A program made the translations under genes and the position numbers. Of a stretch of 64,000 bases of DNA, positions 33,591-45,600 are shown in pieces. The first letter of the stretch is position 1; the number at the start of each line of letters is the position of its first letter. Origin of the DNA: Diadema setosum. Its lineage: Eukaryota; Echinodermata; Echinoidea; Diadematoida; Diadematidae. The DNA is taken from NCBI RefSeq assembly GCF_964275005.1, contig NC_092701.1, positions 6,802,715 through 6,866,714 on the forward strand. Direction: 5' to 3'. Below the pieces are notes generated by a model. That model did no database searches and was not told the DNA's origin. It saw only the letters and a program-made list of their open reading frames with translations.

Positions 33591-34321
33591 ATTTAATCTT
33601 CATGTTTTACATAATCAGGTGAATAAAGGAACGCTATCAAAACAGAGAGTTGCTTTTACTTTTTTAGCATACATGGTATTTGTGCTTCAAAGAACTTTAC
33701 TCTTTCGCAGTTCTGACTGATAGCGACATAATGCTCCTTCAGATCACATTGATTTATATATACATTTTTTATATAATAATTAGATAATCAAGATGATAGG
33801 AGGTGACAAACAGTATCAAGTTGCATACTGTAGATCCTTAGTGGGTCGTATTTCTCATGATTTTGTATAGGAAAGCAAAGTTTGGCGCAAATCTAATCTT
33901 TTGGGCTTTAATCCTATCTTTCCCAGACCTGATATGTTTATCTTTCACGTCTTCGGGAGATCAAACACAGTTGCGTTGTCAACTGCCATTTACAATCGAT
34001 ACGACTTACATTCGGTATGTTTGTCTGACCTCAGTGAAGATGAGAACAGGCTGAAATGTACAAACTATTCTTTACGGGATAATTGACTTGCATGCCTTTT
34101 GAGATGCACGGAGCTGCCGTCACTCAATGCGCTTTTGATTTTCGCTGCTCGGTTCTTTGTACTTCGAGTGTGGAAATTGGCAAGTCAGAATTACTTTTTT
34201 TTCCTTCTTTGACAAGATGATTTCTGTCAGATTTTCCCGCCCCCTGCAGAGTGCGATTGTTCACCGTCTGTCAAGGTGTCTAACAATACAGTACTCTGCA
34301 ACACACAATGCACACTTTTAT

Positions 34322-34326
34322 ATGCA

Positions 34327-34379
<53 letters not shown>

Positions 34380-34392
34380 GGAAACGCACACA
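34322..34392 (+). repeat. (CA)n microsatellite
   Basis: CA units with a few GC substitutions toward the right end. Confidence 0.9.
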
Positions 34393-37239
34393 CATATCCA
34401 CCTAACGTTTTATACAGTGCATGTTGTGATACACTTATTGTACTTTCTTTTGATTCTTGTTTCTTTAGATTTGCGAGGTATTTCAAGCTCAGAATGCATT
34501 AAACCTCGAAGAAGTTTACAATTGACTTGCAATAATAGGTTATGCTGTGTGCGCACGTTTAATCCTTATAGCCATAATATCTATTATACTTCCGGCAAAC
34601 ATATTTCTCAGCATACTTTATGCACATTCAGGCATCCAGAGACGCACAAATATGAACGAGTACATGAACGATGATGAACAAACATGATTTGCCAAACACA
34701 TGCTGAGTGGTGTCTACAGGCCATGGCAGTGCACGACCAAAAAAAGAGTTAGAGAAATGCAGATGACGATTTCTTTTTCTTCATCTGAAGTTGGCGCGTC
34801 ATCTTGGAAATTTGGGTGACCTCTGGTGCAATATTATTGTTTCTTCTACTTTACTGACACCAGCCCATTCTATACACAGCACATATTCAATCTTTTGTAA
34901 CAGATTAATGTATGTTATGGTTGCCTTATAATCTAAAGCAAGTTATTAACCATGATCTGCGATATCAACACATATGATAATTTCAGATTTCAAACAAATA
35001 TATCTAATAAACCCAAGAAAACCAAATATGTCGCCATTAGCTTTGTTATAAATCTGGCTAGATAGTTTAGAAAGAATTGGTTCTGCCTGCGTCGTTATCC
35101 ATATCCCTGCGAAACACACACCTGCCCGACACCGCCTAACTTCCCCGTGCCACTTACCTCACAGTCCGCTGTTCCCCTTCGAATTCGCTCCTTCAACCAA
35201 TATGCGACTGTTCCCATACATGAAGTGGCATGTCTTTAAATACTGTACCGATGTTCACGTGCACAATATCTCGTGTCAATGCGAAGAGGGACCCTAGATC
35301 TCATTCTGTGGATGCTATTAGGACCACAAAGTTTACGCCAAGCAAACAGATCACTCTGCGTTGCTCGTATAGCGAGAGAACTCGCATAAGAAAACCAAAA
35401 AATCGTCTCACAGGTCTGAACAAATACGTGATAAGAATCATAAAGTGGTCGTCCGTTTATTCATGACATAAATATCCAACAGATCATCGAGGTGTTGAAC
35501 TTTATCTGGTTCGAACATCGGGACATCTTCCATTTTATTTAGGGACGTGGGCGATTGTGTACATTATTTTCCATTCGCTCATCGTATATGGTTTAGTAAG
35601 GTGCGCCATGCAATATGCCTGGTATTGTTTTTTATCTCTTCAACTTCAAGCAGCGTATATAAGCACTGAGAAAATTCACCTTTACATATTATTATGGTAA
35701 CATAAATAAGTGTTTTTGAACATTAAAAAGAAAAAAAAGTTTAAAAACGTAATGTATTTTTTTCTCACTCTCCGAAGTACGCCAACGATTGATAAAAACG
35801 CCCGAAGAGTTCTTCAAGGCGTTGTAAGATACGGCCTTGTATTTTCATACTTTCCAGAAGTTCAGTTTCACCCAGGCCAGTTGGATCATATACTTTGCAG
35901 CTAAACTCGCTTGACACTCCAAGCAAATATCAAGAAAATGCTACTTAGTTTTACACTTTTTCAGTAATCAAGAATCAAATTCAAATAACTCCATGTTATC
36001 CAATCCATCGTTTCAAAATCGGCAGCATCAGAAAACCATCAAGTGAAGGGGAATTTAGGAAAACAAGTGAAGGACGTCGTCACAATTATTCAATAACGTC
36101 CACTATTGAAGTCAAATGTGAAGATATTCGTGAGTTTTTCATAATTACAAATTACGATTCGCCAGCATCTCGCAATGCAGGTTTTGGATTCAAAGATAGC
36201 AAAAGCTCCACATTATGACTAAAGAAAAAAAAACCCCTGACATTCTTAATTGATGAGACATTTGGCGTTTTTACATGAGATGGAGAATAAAAAGCATTGA
36301 TAAAAATTTTGTATCGTTTGTAGATTTCGAAGGACTGAATTTGTGTTTCCGAGTATGAATTCAAAGCGGGGTCTTTCTTTGTATTTGTTCACATAAAACA
36401 TAACGTATTGATCTATCAAACACAAATGTAATCTTTAATTCGAATTGGACAAACCATGGAAAATATATCTTGCAAAAGACATGTATCTGGTTATACTTGA
36501 CTATAATGATCTATGCATAAGCATTCCTATAGAGCAAAGGTATATAGCAAATTGAAAACAAGAACAAGGTTAATGATTAACGTGGGTAAGGTTGTAATTG
36601 CATTCCCGACCTTAAACCATGGACTGATGGCGACTCTATACAGCCATGTTTATATGCGGTCAAGCTCTCCTATACAAAAATCTCGGTGAGATTTAAAACA
36701 ATATTGACCTATTTGCCTATTTGTTTTTCAATTTATCATCCTACATATTGATATCGCCTAAAAATCAAAAGGATGTCTACACAATATTCCTTTCTTTCTT
36801 TCTTTGCATAACTGTGGGAGTGGTGTCAACATAAAAGCTCGTTCGCTTGGCAAGATATGTCTCACTGTTTTGTGACCTTCTTATATTTTTCACATCGATT
36901 TATTTATGCTTGTTGCATGTTCAATATTAGAGTTAATGTCCAAACTATTTTCCTTCAATATTGCGGTATTGAGGGTTCGAATAATGTGTATGAAATTCCT
37001 CTTCAGTGACAACAACCGAGGTGTATAAATGTGTATGGATAGATGGGTAATTTCTTACAATGTTTATGCTCCTGCCTGGATAGCTATGTCAAACTCCAAG
37101 AAAAAAAAAATGCTGGGACATGTTTCACATTATCCAAGATCCCAACATTGCAACATTTTCCTCCTAAAAAAAATCATTATCTTTATATAGTTATTCCTCT
37201 TGAGAAGCAATACAGGAGCAGGTTTTATGTCCGATTTAC

Positions 37240-37510
37240 TGTGATTATGTTTATGGTAATGATGATTATGATGATAATAACTATAGGGCCTATAATAATG
37301 ATGATGATAATAATAGTGATGGTAACATTTCAAATCCTTGTGATTATCATTATTATTACCAGTATCATCATTACTATTATTTTATCATTATTGCTATAAT
37401 TATTATTACTACTACTGCTACTACTACTATTATAATCATCCTCACCATCATCATCTTGATTATTATTGTTGATAGTATTACCGTCATCATTGTTACTACT
37501 ATTCTCAGTA
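37240..37510 (+). repeat. Degenerate ATN triplet region
   Basis: GAT/AAT/ATT/CAT triplets in patches, an old microsatellite. It opens frames on both strands that I do not accept as genes. Confidence 0.7.
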
Positions 37511-38062
37511 TATCTTATATAAAGATAATGTGGATTTTAGGCGTCATAGACCATAAAGGAGTAGCGGTAGTAAAATAGTATGAGTATTTCTAAAGCTTCA
37601 TCTGACCACTGAAAGAAAGGCATTGCGTGTGAATGTTCGTACACCGGTCACACCATGACACAAATTGCTCTGCTCTATAGTGTCTTTTGCATGCACCATC
37701 GTGTATTGGCGTAATGATATTGCAGCCATGACTGTCTATGCCGCATAAGATGCAGTGTCCTTGCCTTTCTGCTCATGCGCAAAGTTTGATTACGATCTCT
37801 CCTATTGTATTGACTGTAGTGCAAATAGTGAGAGTGTATCCTCGTACTGGGTGTGATGAGTTAACCTCACAGTGTCACTCAATGCCACTGCGTGGAGGCC
37901 CCTCTTTAATCATCCCGATCTCGTAGAATCTGCTCGTATAGCTTCGCTAGTCATTGGCACCCTACATGTTTGGATCCTCTGCACGCATGGATGAGACCAT
38001 ATTTCAGGGGTTTTTTTGCCCCCTCGATTTCTTAACTTCCATTTTTTCTATCACTTCTTCTT

Positions 38063-38090
38063 TCTTCATCATCATCATCATCACCACCAC

Positions 38091-38122
<32 letters not shown>

Positions 38123-38126
38123 CACA
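38063..38126 (+). repeat. (ATC)n microsatellite
   Basis: ATC/ACC triplets, followed by a pyrimidine-rich stretch to about 38250. Confidence 0.9.
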
Positions 38127-38931
38127 TCAAATTTTCTTCTCCTCCTCTTCCTTGCTACATCAATCTGTTTACCCTCTTCTCTCTACTCCATAAATTTCAT
38201 ATCATCCTATTTTTTCTATTTTCTTTCATTTCTTCTTCCTTATATATTCAGATAAAAGATATTGTTTGCAAGCGTTGAGTCACCAATTGCTAAATAATCA
38301 GACAGATGTCTTGACCGAAGCTTTGAAGTATCTCTGTACCTAGATGCGACATCCCCTACTTAGTTGGGCCGTTACTTGTATTTTTTATGTGCTGTGGTTA
38401 TATGTATTTGTCTAGCCTATTGCACATACCATTGTTCGTTCCCAGTTATCATATATGTTTTCAGAGTCAAGAGAAAGATAATTGACCTACGGTATCATAA
38501 GAATTACCTCACGACATAACACGACCCCACAACTATAAGGAGAAACGCACATTATGTTGGACTTATATTATTCTTTCGTCCGATAGATTTTGCCTATTGG
38601 TTTCCAGATTGCCCAAAATGATATAGTAATGTATTTTCTCTTTTAGATGCATTAATGTATTTGTATTATGCACCTGTTCTGGCTCAGACATACGGAAGAT
38701 GACCCACATGGTCCTATATATTGCAGGAACCCATCTACCTGGCATCATAAGGACAACACAGAATACATTCCAAACGTTCTACCACCTGTTTGCTAAGTGG
38801 GCGCCACACGCAATTACCGGTATCCAAATAACACGCATCGGTCAAAATGGCACCGACATAATAAATGGACTGGGCAGGGATACGGCCATTTATATTATGG
38901 CCATATACTGAGTCAAGTTTTCTAATATATT

Positions 38932-38941
38932 TGTGTGTGTG

Positions 38942-38972
<31 letters not shown>

Positions 38973-39020
38973 ATGTGTCTGTGTCTGTGTGTGTGTGTGC
39001 ATGTGTCTGTTTGTGTGTGA
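38932..39020 (+). repeat. (GT)n microsatellite
   Basis: GT units with scattered CGT, ATGT and CTGT variants. Confidence 0.9.
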
Positions 39021-39867
39021 TGGTGTGATGTTAATGTTGGGTCAAACGGTCACAATACAGAGTACCATTACAATTTCTGCATACTGAAATTCTTGCAAGG
39101 TTGAAGAATTAATGGATTCGAATAAAGTGACCTTTATTATTCATTTCGTTTTTGACAAGAATTGTATTTTTTCCTTTTTACTTCAACGTGACATTCCAAG
39201 CAATTTTTATCATAATTATATGGGTTGTCAAATACAGGAGGATTTTCTAATTTTCCAGTAGGCCTATGCACTTAATGTTATTCGAGTTATAGCATCAACT
39301 ACGTATATCTTGCAGAATCTTAAATGACTTTCTTTTGTTTCAAGTTTCAAGTTTCAAGTTTCAAGTTTCAAGTTTATTTCATATTTCCATTTCTCAGTGA
39401 TGGGATTACAAAATGATTGACAATAAAACAAAAGTACAAAACATAATAATACAACCATATCTTATGTTTGAAGAAAAAAAAAGACAAACAAACATTACAC
39501 ACAAATATAAATGGTCATTTTCATCTGAGGATATCACAAATAAATGTCAGAAATATGATGGGGCCTACATAAAAGCAAAGATGCTTGTAAAAACTGTAGG
39601 TTCCCGAGTTTATAGGCGTGAAATTATACGGAGAACGGACATGTTTATCTCGACCAACTTAAATTGTACCAGTGCAAAATCAGTATTAAAAACGAACTAT
39701 CGAACCACATGAATACTTTAGTATCGCTTAAACGAGACTGTACATATTTCGCCGTGTTTACACACACACACTCACACAAAAAGTGCTATAACGGTATCGT
39801 CAAATAACTTGGAGCTGCAGACAAAGACAAAAGACTGGGGGTATTAAAAAAAAAAAAAAAAATGTTG

Positions 39868-41454
39868 CTAAGAGCCGGGTAGTGTGTATCCACTAAGTAA
39901 TAGCCGTTTTAGTTTGCGTTTGAAGGTGAATAAGGATAAGGAAGAAGTAATATCTTGAGGGAGGTCATTCCAGTATCTGGGTCCAGTAAACATAATTGTT
40001 TTCTTTGCAAAAATAGTGCGAGTACGGGGAAGGTGATAAGCGTGACTCTGACGAGTGGGGTAGCAATGAATAGAGCGATTTCTTTTGAACATGTGAATAA
40101 AAACGGATGGTAACTCATTAGTTGTTAGTTTATACATGAAAATTCCAAGATTATAATGAAATAGGTCTGGAATTTTCAGAATTCTGTTTTGATGAAAAAA
40201 ACAGTTGGTATGAGCAAAATATCCGGCGTGGTTTATAATTCTTATTGCACGCTTTTGAATACGAAGAAGGGAATCTAATAGTAAATTGATTGCATTTCCC
40301 CACGCCAAAATTCCATAATTAAAGTGTGGAGATATTAAAGAAGAATATATACTCTGCAAAATATAAACATGGAACAAATGTTTAAGCTTGTTTAAAATTC
40401 CAATATTTCTGGACAAAATTTTACTTACAAAATTAATATGAGTTTTCCAGGATAATTCTCGGTCAATCCAAAGCCCTAAAAACTTTGCGTTATTGACCTG
40501 CGTTAAACATATATCATTTATTTTGATCTCATGTGGGACAACATTCAAAGAATTACTGAATACCATATAATAAGTTTTTTCTATATTCAGGGATAATTTG
40601 TTGGCATAAATCCAGGATTGCACAGACCTAAGCTCAGTATTCATCATATCAATTAATGTATTAGGGTCTCGATGAGAACAAAACAAACTTGTGTCATCAG
40701 CAAAACAAATAAATGATAAAATTGGCGATGATTTTTGAAGGTCATTTATGTATAAAATAAATAAAAGTGGGCCCAAGAGGGAGCCCTGTGGGACTCCACA
40801 TGAAATAAGTTTTAACTGCGAATCATAGCCGTTAATGTTAACAAATTGCTTTCTATCAGTTAAGTAACTCTTAAACCATTCGAGAGGTGGCCCGCGAATT
40901 CCATAATGATACAGTTTAGAAAATAAAATTTCGTGATCTATCGTATCAAAAGCTTTAGAGAAATCAAGAAAAACTCCAATTGTATGCTCAAAATTATCTA
41001 TAGCATGAGCTACCTTGTCTATAAAAGTGAGTAAAGCATGGGTTGTATTATAATGTTTTCTGAAACCAAACTGAGAATCTGATAAAATATTATGATTTGT
41101 GAGAAATTTCAATAATCGCGTGTAAACTAACCTTTCAAGGATTTTAGAGATCGAAGTCAATAGAGAAATTGGTCGGTAATTATTCACCAAATCTTTCTGT
41201 CCCTTCTTAAAGATAGGGACAACTTTTGCAACTTTCATTTTATTGGGGACTTTACCATTAACTAGAGATTGATTAAAAATGTATGTTAAAGGAGAAATGA
41301 TTTGATTCAAAACATCTTTTAAAAGAAAATTTGTAATTCCATCATATCCTGAACTTTTTTTATCGTTTAGATTCTTGACGATATCAACAATTTCTTCTTC
41401 AACAATAGGTTCAAAAAATATTGATTGAGTGATGCGCTTGCTATACAAGCGCAT
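39868..41454 (-). CDS. LINE reverse transcriptase (partial ORF2)
   Basis: The reading frame has no internal stop. Blocks in order: KSSGYDGITNFLLK, NNYRPISLLTSISKILERLV, SQFGFRKHYNT, LDFSKAFDTIDHEIL, SCGVPQGSLLGPLLFILYI, and the catalytic FADDTSLF (Phe instead of the commoner Tyr before ADD). The thumb follows with FLGLWIDRELSW, and the C-terminal domain has PHFNYGILAWGNA and IQKRAIRIINHAGY. No endonuclease precedes it. The first ATG at 41454 lies inside an inverted repeat and is probably not a natural start. Confidence 0.88.
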   Translation of the reverse strand: MRLYSKRITQSIFFEPIVEEEIVDIVKNLNDKKSSGYDGITNFLLKDVLNQIISPLTYIFNQSLVNGKVPNKMKVAKVVPIFKKGQKDLVNNYRPISLLTSISKILERLVYTRLLKFLTNHNILSDSQFGFRKHYNTTHALLTFIDKVAHAIDNFEHTIGVFLDFSKAFDTIDHEILFSKLYHYGIRGPPLEWFKSYLTDRKQFVNINGYDSQLKLISCGVPQGSLLGPLLFILYINDLQKSSPILSFICFADDTSLFCSHRDPNTLIDMMNTELRSVQSWIYANKLSLNIEKTYYMVFSNSLNVVPHEIKINDICLTQVNNAKFLGLWIDRELSWKTHINFVSKILSRNIGILNKLKHLFHVYILQSIYSSLISPHFNYGILAWGNAINLLLDSLLRIQKRAIRIINHAGYFAHTNCFFHQNRILKIPDLFHYNLGIFMYKLTTNELPSVFIHMFKRNRSIHCYPTRQSHAYHLPRTRTIFAKKTIMFTGPRYWNDLPQDITSSLSLFTFKRKLKRLLLSGYTLPGS

Positions 41455-41455
41455 C
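41431..41455. repeat. 10-bp perfect inverted repeat at LINE 5' junction
   Basis: GATGCGCTTG, then CTATA, then CAAGCGCATC, exactly where the LINE's coding begins. Confidence 0.7.
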
Positions 41456-41459
41456 AAAT

Positions 41460-42059
41460 CAATGCATATTTACCACAATATCCTAACAGCAATACAGCAT
41501 AGAGAATACTGGTGTGTTGTTGTTTTGTTTCATTTTTTCACTTAAAACATGACAACAAGTGTGCGGCGCCAATTCTACTGCGTGGTTAGTTTCACCAAAT
41601 ATTTGACAAAGAGCAGCCATAGGCAGCCTATGTCCAGCTTTGTAAACGACCAAAAGCAAATAATATACCTTTCATTTCTCAGATTCTTTTTTGTCACGCC
41701 TGTATACGTTTGATCTACATCTCATCTACTGTGTAAGCAGCTTTAGATGCGAGGAATGCAAGTGCTACTTCCTTGTGAGATAAAGATATATTTAAATCGT
41801 AATTTGAACAAACTTTGTTGTGGTTAAGATTTACAAATTATGCACTATGGTTACGTTAAAAAACCAATACTACAAAACACTCTAAAAGACCTAACTCTAA
41901 GAGGAGAAAATTCTATGACGCAAGATGATCATTGATGCTGGGATAAAACAATTCTTTCTTTTTTGTCTTGTTTTCTTGTTTTTCCTTTATTTTTTCTTTC
42001 CTTTCTAATATGATTTTATGTCAGTTGACATTGGTTTCTTTGATTTTGTTTCATATATC
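41460..42059. other. Between two LINE fragments
   Basis: No endonuclease or other LINE coding could be traced upstream of the reverse transcriptase. T-rich near 41950-42010. Confidence 0.45.
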
Positions 42060-42356
42060 TGTTTGAAGTTTCATTTAGTCATTATTCGTGCCCTTATGTA
42101 TTTCTAGGGGTCCCATATCGTACAAACTTTGCTTTTTTTGTGAGACCATCACTTCCATTCCCATCCTTGTACTATGCAAATGTATATACCTTGAAAAATG
42201 CAATTATGTTGTTACTCATCATCACTTGTATTTAGTTATAATTTACGTTTTTGAAATTGTTATAAATATGTGCTGTTAATGCATTGTAAATAATTTTCTC
42301 TGTTTATTTTATGGGAATGAAAATAAAATTGAATTTAATTGAATTGAATTGAATGT
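42060..42356 (+). mobile_element. LINE 3' end with (TTGAA)n tail
   Basis: An AT-rich segment ends GGGAATGAAAATAAAATTGAA, then four TTGAAT/TTGAA repeats (about 42332-42354). This matches the form of the tail of the LINE at 39.3 kb: a short A-rich signal followed by a short tandem repeat. No reverse transcriptase is left, so it would be a heavily 5'-truncated copy. The 5' limit is a guess. Confidence 0.45.
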
Positions 42357-42566
42357 ACAAGGAGAAATGGGTATGATTTCGAAGCGCCATTGTAGATTTT
42401 AAATAGAAGGGGAAATCCAGCAAGAAAATGTAGTATATAGGACTTATAAAAAACAAGAGCTGACTTAAAACAAATCAAGCCGAAAGATGACAGAATACCC
42501 GAAAATATATCTTTTGCTTAGATCACTATACTCCATCTCACACTGTGGTAACGTGGTAACAGGTGA

Positions 42567-42634
42567 TTTTTTTTTTTTTTTTTTTTTTTGGCGAAAAAGG
42601 AACAGCAACCACATCCCATGGAAGGCGTACCTGC

Positions 42635-42664
<30 letters not shown>
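42567..42664 (+). repeat. T(23) run followed by (CA)n
   Basis: A 23-T run, about 40 bases of unique sequence, then about 15 CA units at 42632-42664. Confidence 0.9.
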
Positions 42665-42665
<1 letters not shown>

Positions 42666-44676
42666 CAACGCACACGAGCAAAAGCAACTCCACAACAACA
42701 ACAAAAGCAAAAATTAATGTCTTTGTGTTTACTTTGCAAAGTCGATTAATATGAGAAGCCGAAATATACATGCTCATAACAATACTCATGGGGTTTTGTC
42801 TTTACCTCATTTACAGAAAGGAAGCTCTCGAGCGCACAAAAACGAAGTCATTGTAATATGATGGAAAAATAGATGAATGCTTTTGTCTCATGTCCATTAG
42901 TGCATGCGCGGACAACAATTATTTATTGAAACACAGAAGTGGACGTGGAATGAAACACGACTTCGCTTCCTGTCGTATATAGCACGATGAATGATAGAAA
43001 CCCATCTCCGAAAGCGATGGCGCCAGCTGCTATGTGCATGGGCACCCGGTGCAATCTGTGGAACATGATTAACTATAATGATGTTTGTGTGACTGCACTC
43101 ATCTTGCTGAAAATCTCATGCCCTGAGAAGGTGGAAACATTTTATATCGGTAGAGTCACTCTTGAACGCGCCCCTGCACGCATAACGTGGTTCATGGATT
43201 CAGTCTGAGCAGATTGAAGGCTCCCTTGCTGGCTTTTATTAATTAAATATATGATTTAAACGATTTTATCAATTTTAGGATACTCTGAGAGCTCGTCCAA
43301 ACATGAGACCAGATTTCCGTGATTGCAGACATCCAGAGAAAATGTATTTGACTATCAATTGAATTGAATGTAAAGTAAGATTACAATTAAGCTCAAAACT
43401 ACATTCCAATAAGTATACGTCAATAGAGATTGAAATCCATCCACAAAGATTCCAACTGTCAATATAGAATAAAAAACAACGGCAATCAGTGAATGTGTTA
43501 GAGAAACAGAGTGAATGTATACAGAACAAAATTATTACAATGAAAGCCTACAATACCACTTTCACTTACCTAAGAGAATATATCCACTACCTAAAATATC
43601 TTCTAAAGTTATCCCACAAGCTGATCACAGCAAAGTTATCTCTTGAGTCCCAGTGAGATGTGTGATTGAAGAATTTGCAGCACAGGCGTAATTTGCTCAG
43701 TGATGTAGTGTGGGAAAGAGGATGACTTAATGAGTTACGTAATCATCTTCACCGTCTCTGATCCGGTCTGTGTGATGATCGACCCTGAATGAGTCGAGCT
43801 ATTTTCCAATTTTATCATTGTTATTATTTTTACCCCGATGTCAGTTATCCTCATGATCGCTATTATCTCCAGTCACGTACGACGGAAAGGTTCGGTTGCT
43901 GTCGTTTTATATTTTTTTAGCTTTGTTTGTCTAGATTTGTATGTTGTTGGTTGAGACATTCGTGGGGGAAAATACATGTTGGCCTTGTAGCCTGTCCAGT
44001 TCCAAAAAAAGAAAAAAAGAAAAAAAAAAAGAAAAGAGCATCACTGTCTGGGGCTTATATAATGCAGAGTTAATCATCTTAAACCATCACCTGCTATATA
44101 CGTCAGTGACTGTTTAGCTTTGGTATGTAAAGGGTTAAATTCTCATACTTCAGGATTTACGGTTTCTCATAATTTATTCGTCTATTATTGTTCTACTTAT
44201 TGAAGCTGCAATTGTTGTTCAAATTTGGATTCATTATTAAAGAAGCCTCTAACGCATGTTGGTGAAGTTTTATTCAACACACACACTCTCTCTCTCTTTC
44301 AGTTTCAACATTACTGTTGAAATGTATTCTCATTAAGTTATTGATGATTTCACCAACAGCGAAGGAGGGAACTTCCAGGCATCATTGCAAAGATATGTGG
44401 ATAATGATTCCTTGTGGAGATATCACAAAAACGTTCCATGAACATCATCTGGTTCATTCATGATTAACCAACGCAGAACAAAAGATAATCATATTCTTCT
44501 ACATAAGTGAATCATCACACCATCTCAAAGTCTCTTAATTGCACACATTCTCTTGTCCCACGCGTATCTACAGATGTTACAACTTGATTTCAATTCAACT
44601 GCATGCAACCTTGAATCCATTTCCCTCAATGAGCCGATATTTTACATCCAAACAGATGATGCACTAAATCTTGCAT

Positions 44677-44707
44677 GTGTGTGTGTGTGTGTGGGGGGGG
44701 GGGGGGT
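44677..44707 (+). repeat. (GT)n-G(n) composite
   Basis: Eight or nine GT units pass directly into about 14 G's. Confidence 0.85.
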
Positions 44708-45424
44708 TTCCCGGAGAGAACAATGATAACGAAACATTTTCCTGAATGAATTGGGTGAATTCCCGGTTACGGGAATCATCTAGCATCGCTGTGACGAATA
44801 GAGATTGAAAAGACCATACGGTGATTTCCGTTGAAGGATCGTAAACAAAGATAAAAGATTAAAAGGTATCTCCTTGGATGGAAGCGTCTTAAGAATACGT
44901 GTATTGACCTCACGACACCGTCCATTTATAGATATATTATGATGCATTCCCCCTGCACAGCATTTTGCCAATCTAGGGGAAGTATAAAGCGTAATTGATT
45001 GTTTTTCATTTTCCCCCTCTTTTTTGTTAGGCGGGGTCGATTAATTCCCCGCGATGAAATTAAAACATCCTATTCGCTATGCAAAAAGGCTCAACAAGGT
45101 ACTACTAATAATATCCGTGCAGCTCTTGCACTGAAACCATAACGAGGAGAATTAAACTGGAGGGTGAGGGGGGGGGGGGGGGAGGGGGACACGATGTCGG
45201 ATGTATAGATGAGGACGAATCAAATCGCTCCCTCTTAATTAGATATGGCAGTTCCATTTTACCCCCAGCTTTCACGTCATTTGCCAATTCCCTTGCCATC
45301 ACGTTTATTCCTTCCCTAATGTTTGCTTGGCAAAAACATTTAGTGGCAGTGTATGCAACACTGTCTTTCTTTCGAATGACAGTACTTGTGAAGTGTGTGT
45401 TTAATGCTTGGATACGATATTATA

Positions 45425-45600
45425 ACATCCAGCGGTGACCCGGTGGCCAGGGCCACTAAAAATCCGTGTCGGGCCACCCAATTCGGGTAACTAACATTCA
45501 AAATGGACTGGTACATTTGTTTTCATTTCGGGCCACTAACTTATCCTTTTGGGGCCACCAAAAGTTCAGATTTAAATATTTTAGTGGCTATTATAACAAA
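45425..45600. repeat. Unclassified repeat with GGGCCAC(T/C) motif
   Basis: GGCCACTAA, GGGCCACCCAA, GGGCCACTAAC, GGGCCACCAAA and a closing TTTAGTGGCTA lie within 170 bases. The spacing is roughly regular and the ends are weakly inverted. It could be a small transposon or an exon-derived repeat. The two frames I read are broken by stops. Confidence 0.35.

Larger units (their letters stand above)
30552..37239. other. Intergenic with microsatellites
   Basis: Besides the CA, TA and AAT arrays listed separately, no exon, RNA gene or transposon end could be supported. An open frame at 33857-34054 has a hydrophobic start but no family features. Confidence 0.45.
37511..39337. other. Intergenic
   Basis: Only the ATC and GT arrays stand out. 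Confidence 0.45.
39338..41457 (-). mobile_element. 5'-truncated LINE with reverse transcriptase and (CTTGAAA)n tail
   Basis: The minus-strand frame from about 41454 to the TAG at 39868 encodes a non-LTR reverse transcriptase. About 490 bases of 3' untranslated sequence end in AAATAAACTTGAAA followed by five CTTGAAA-type repeats at 39374-39338, a tail type typical of LINEs that do not use poly(A). The 3' region holds a run of 18 A's on the plus strand (39847-39864), unrelated to a tail. The 5' end is cut inside ORF2 just before the first RT block. It differs clearly from the LINE at 4-5.8 kb in both protein and tail. Confidence 0.88.

Noticed and set aside
33857..34086. A small secreted-like protein with a hydrophobic start
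   Set aside because: Two overlapping frames with no cysteine pattern or splice signals; not distinguishable from chance.
34276..34674. Thr-His-rich frames around 34.3 kb, and similar ones at 42.6 and 62.2 kb
   Set aside because: Translations of CA microsatellites.
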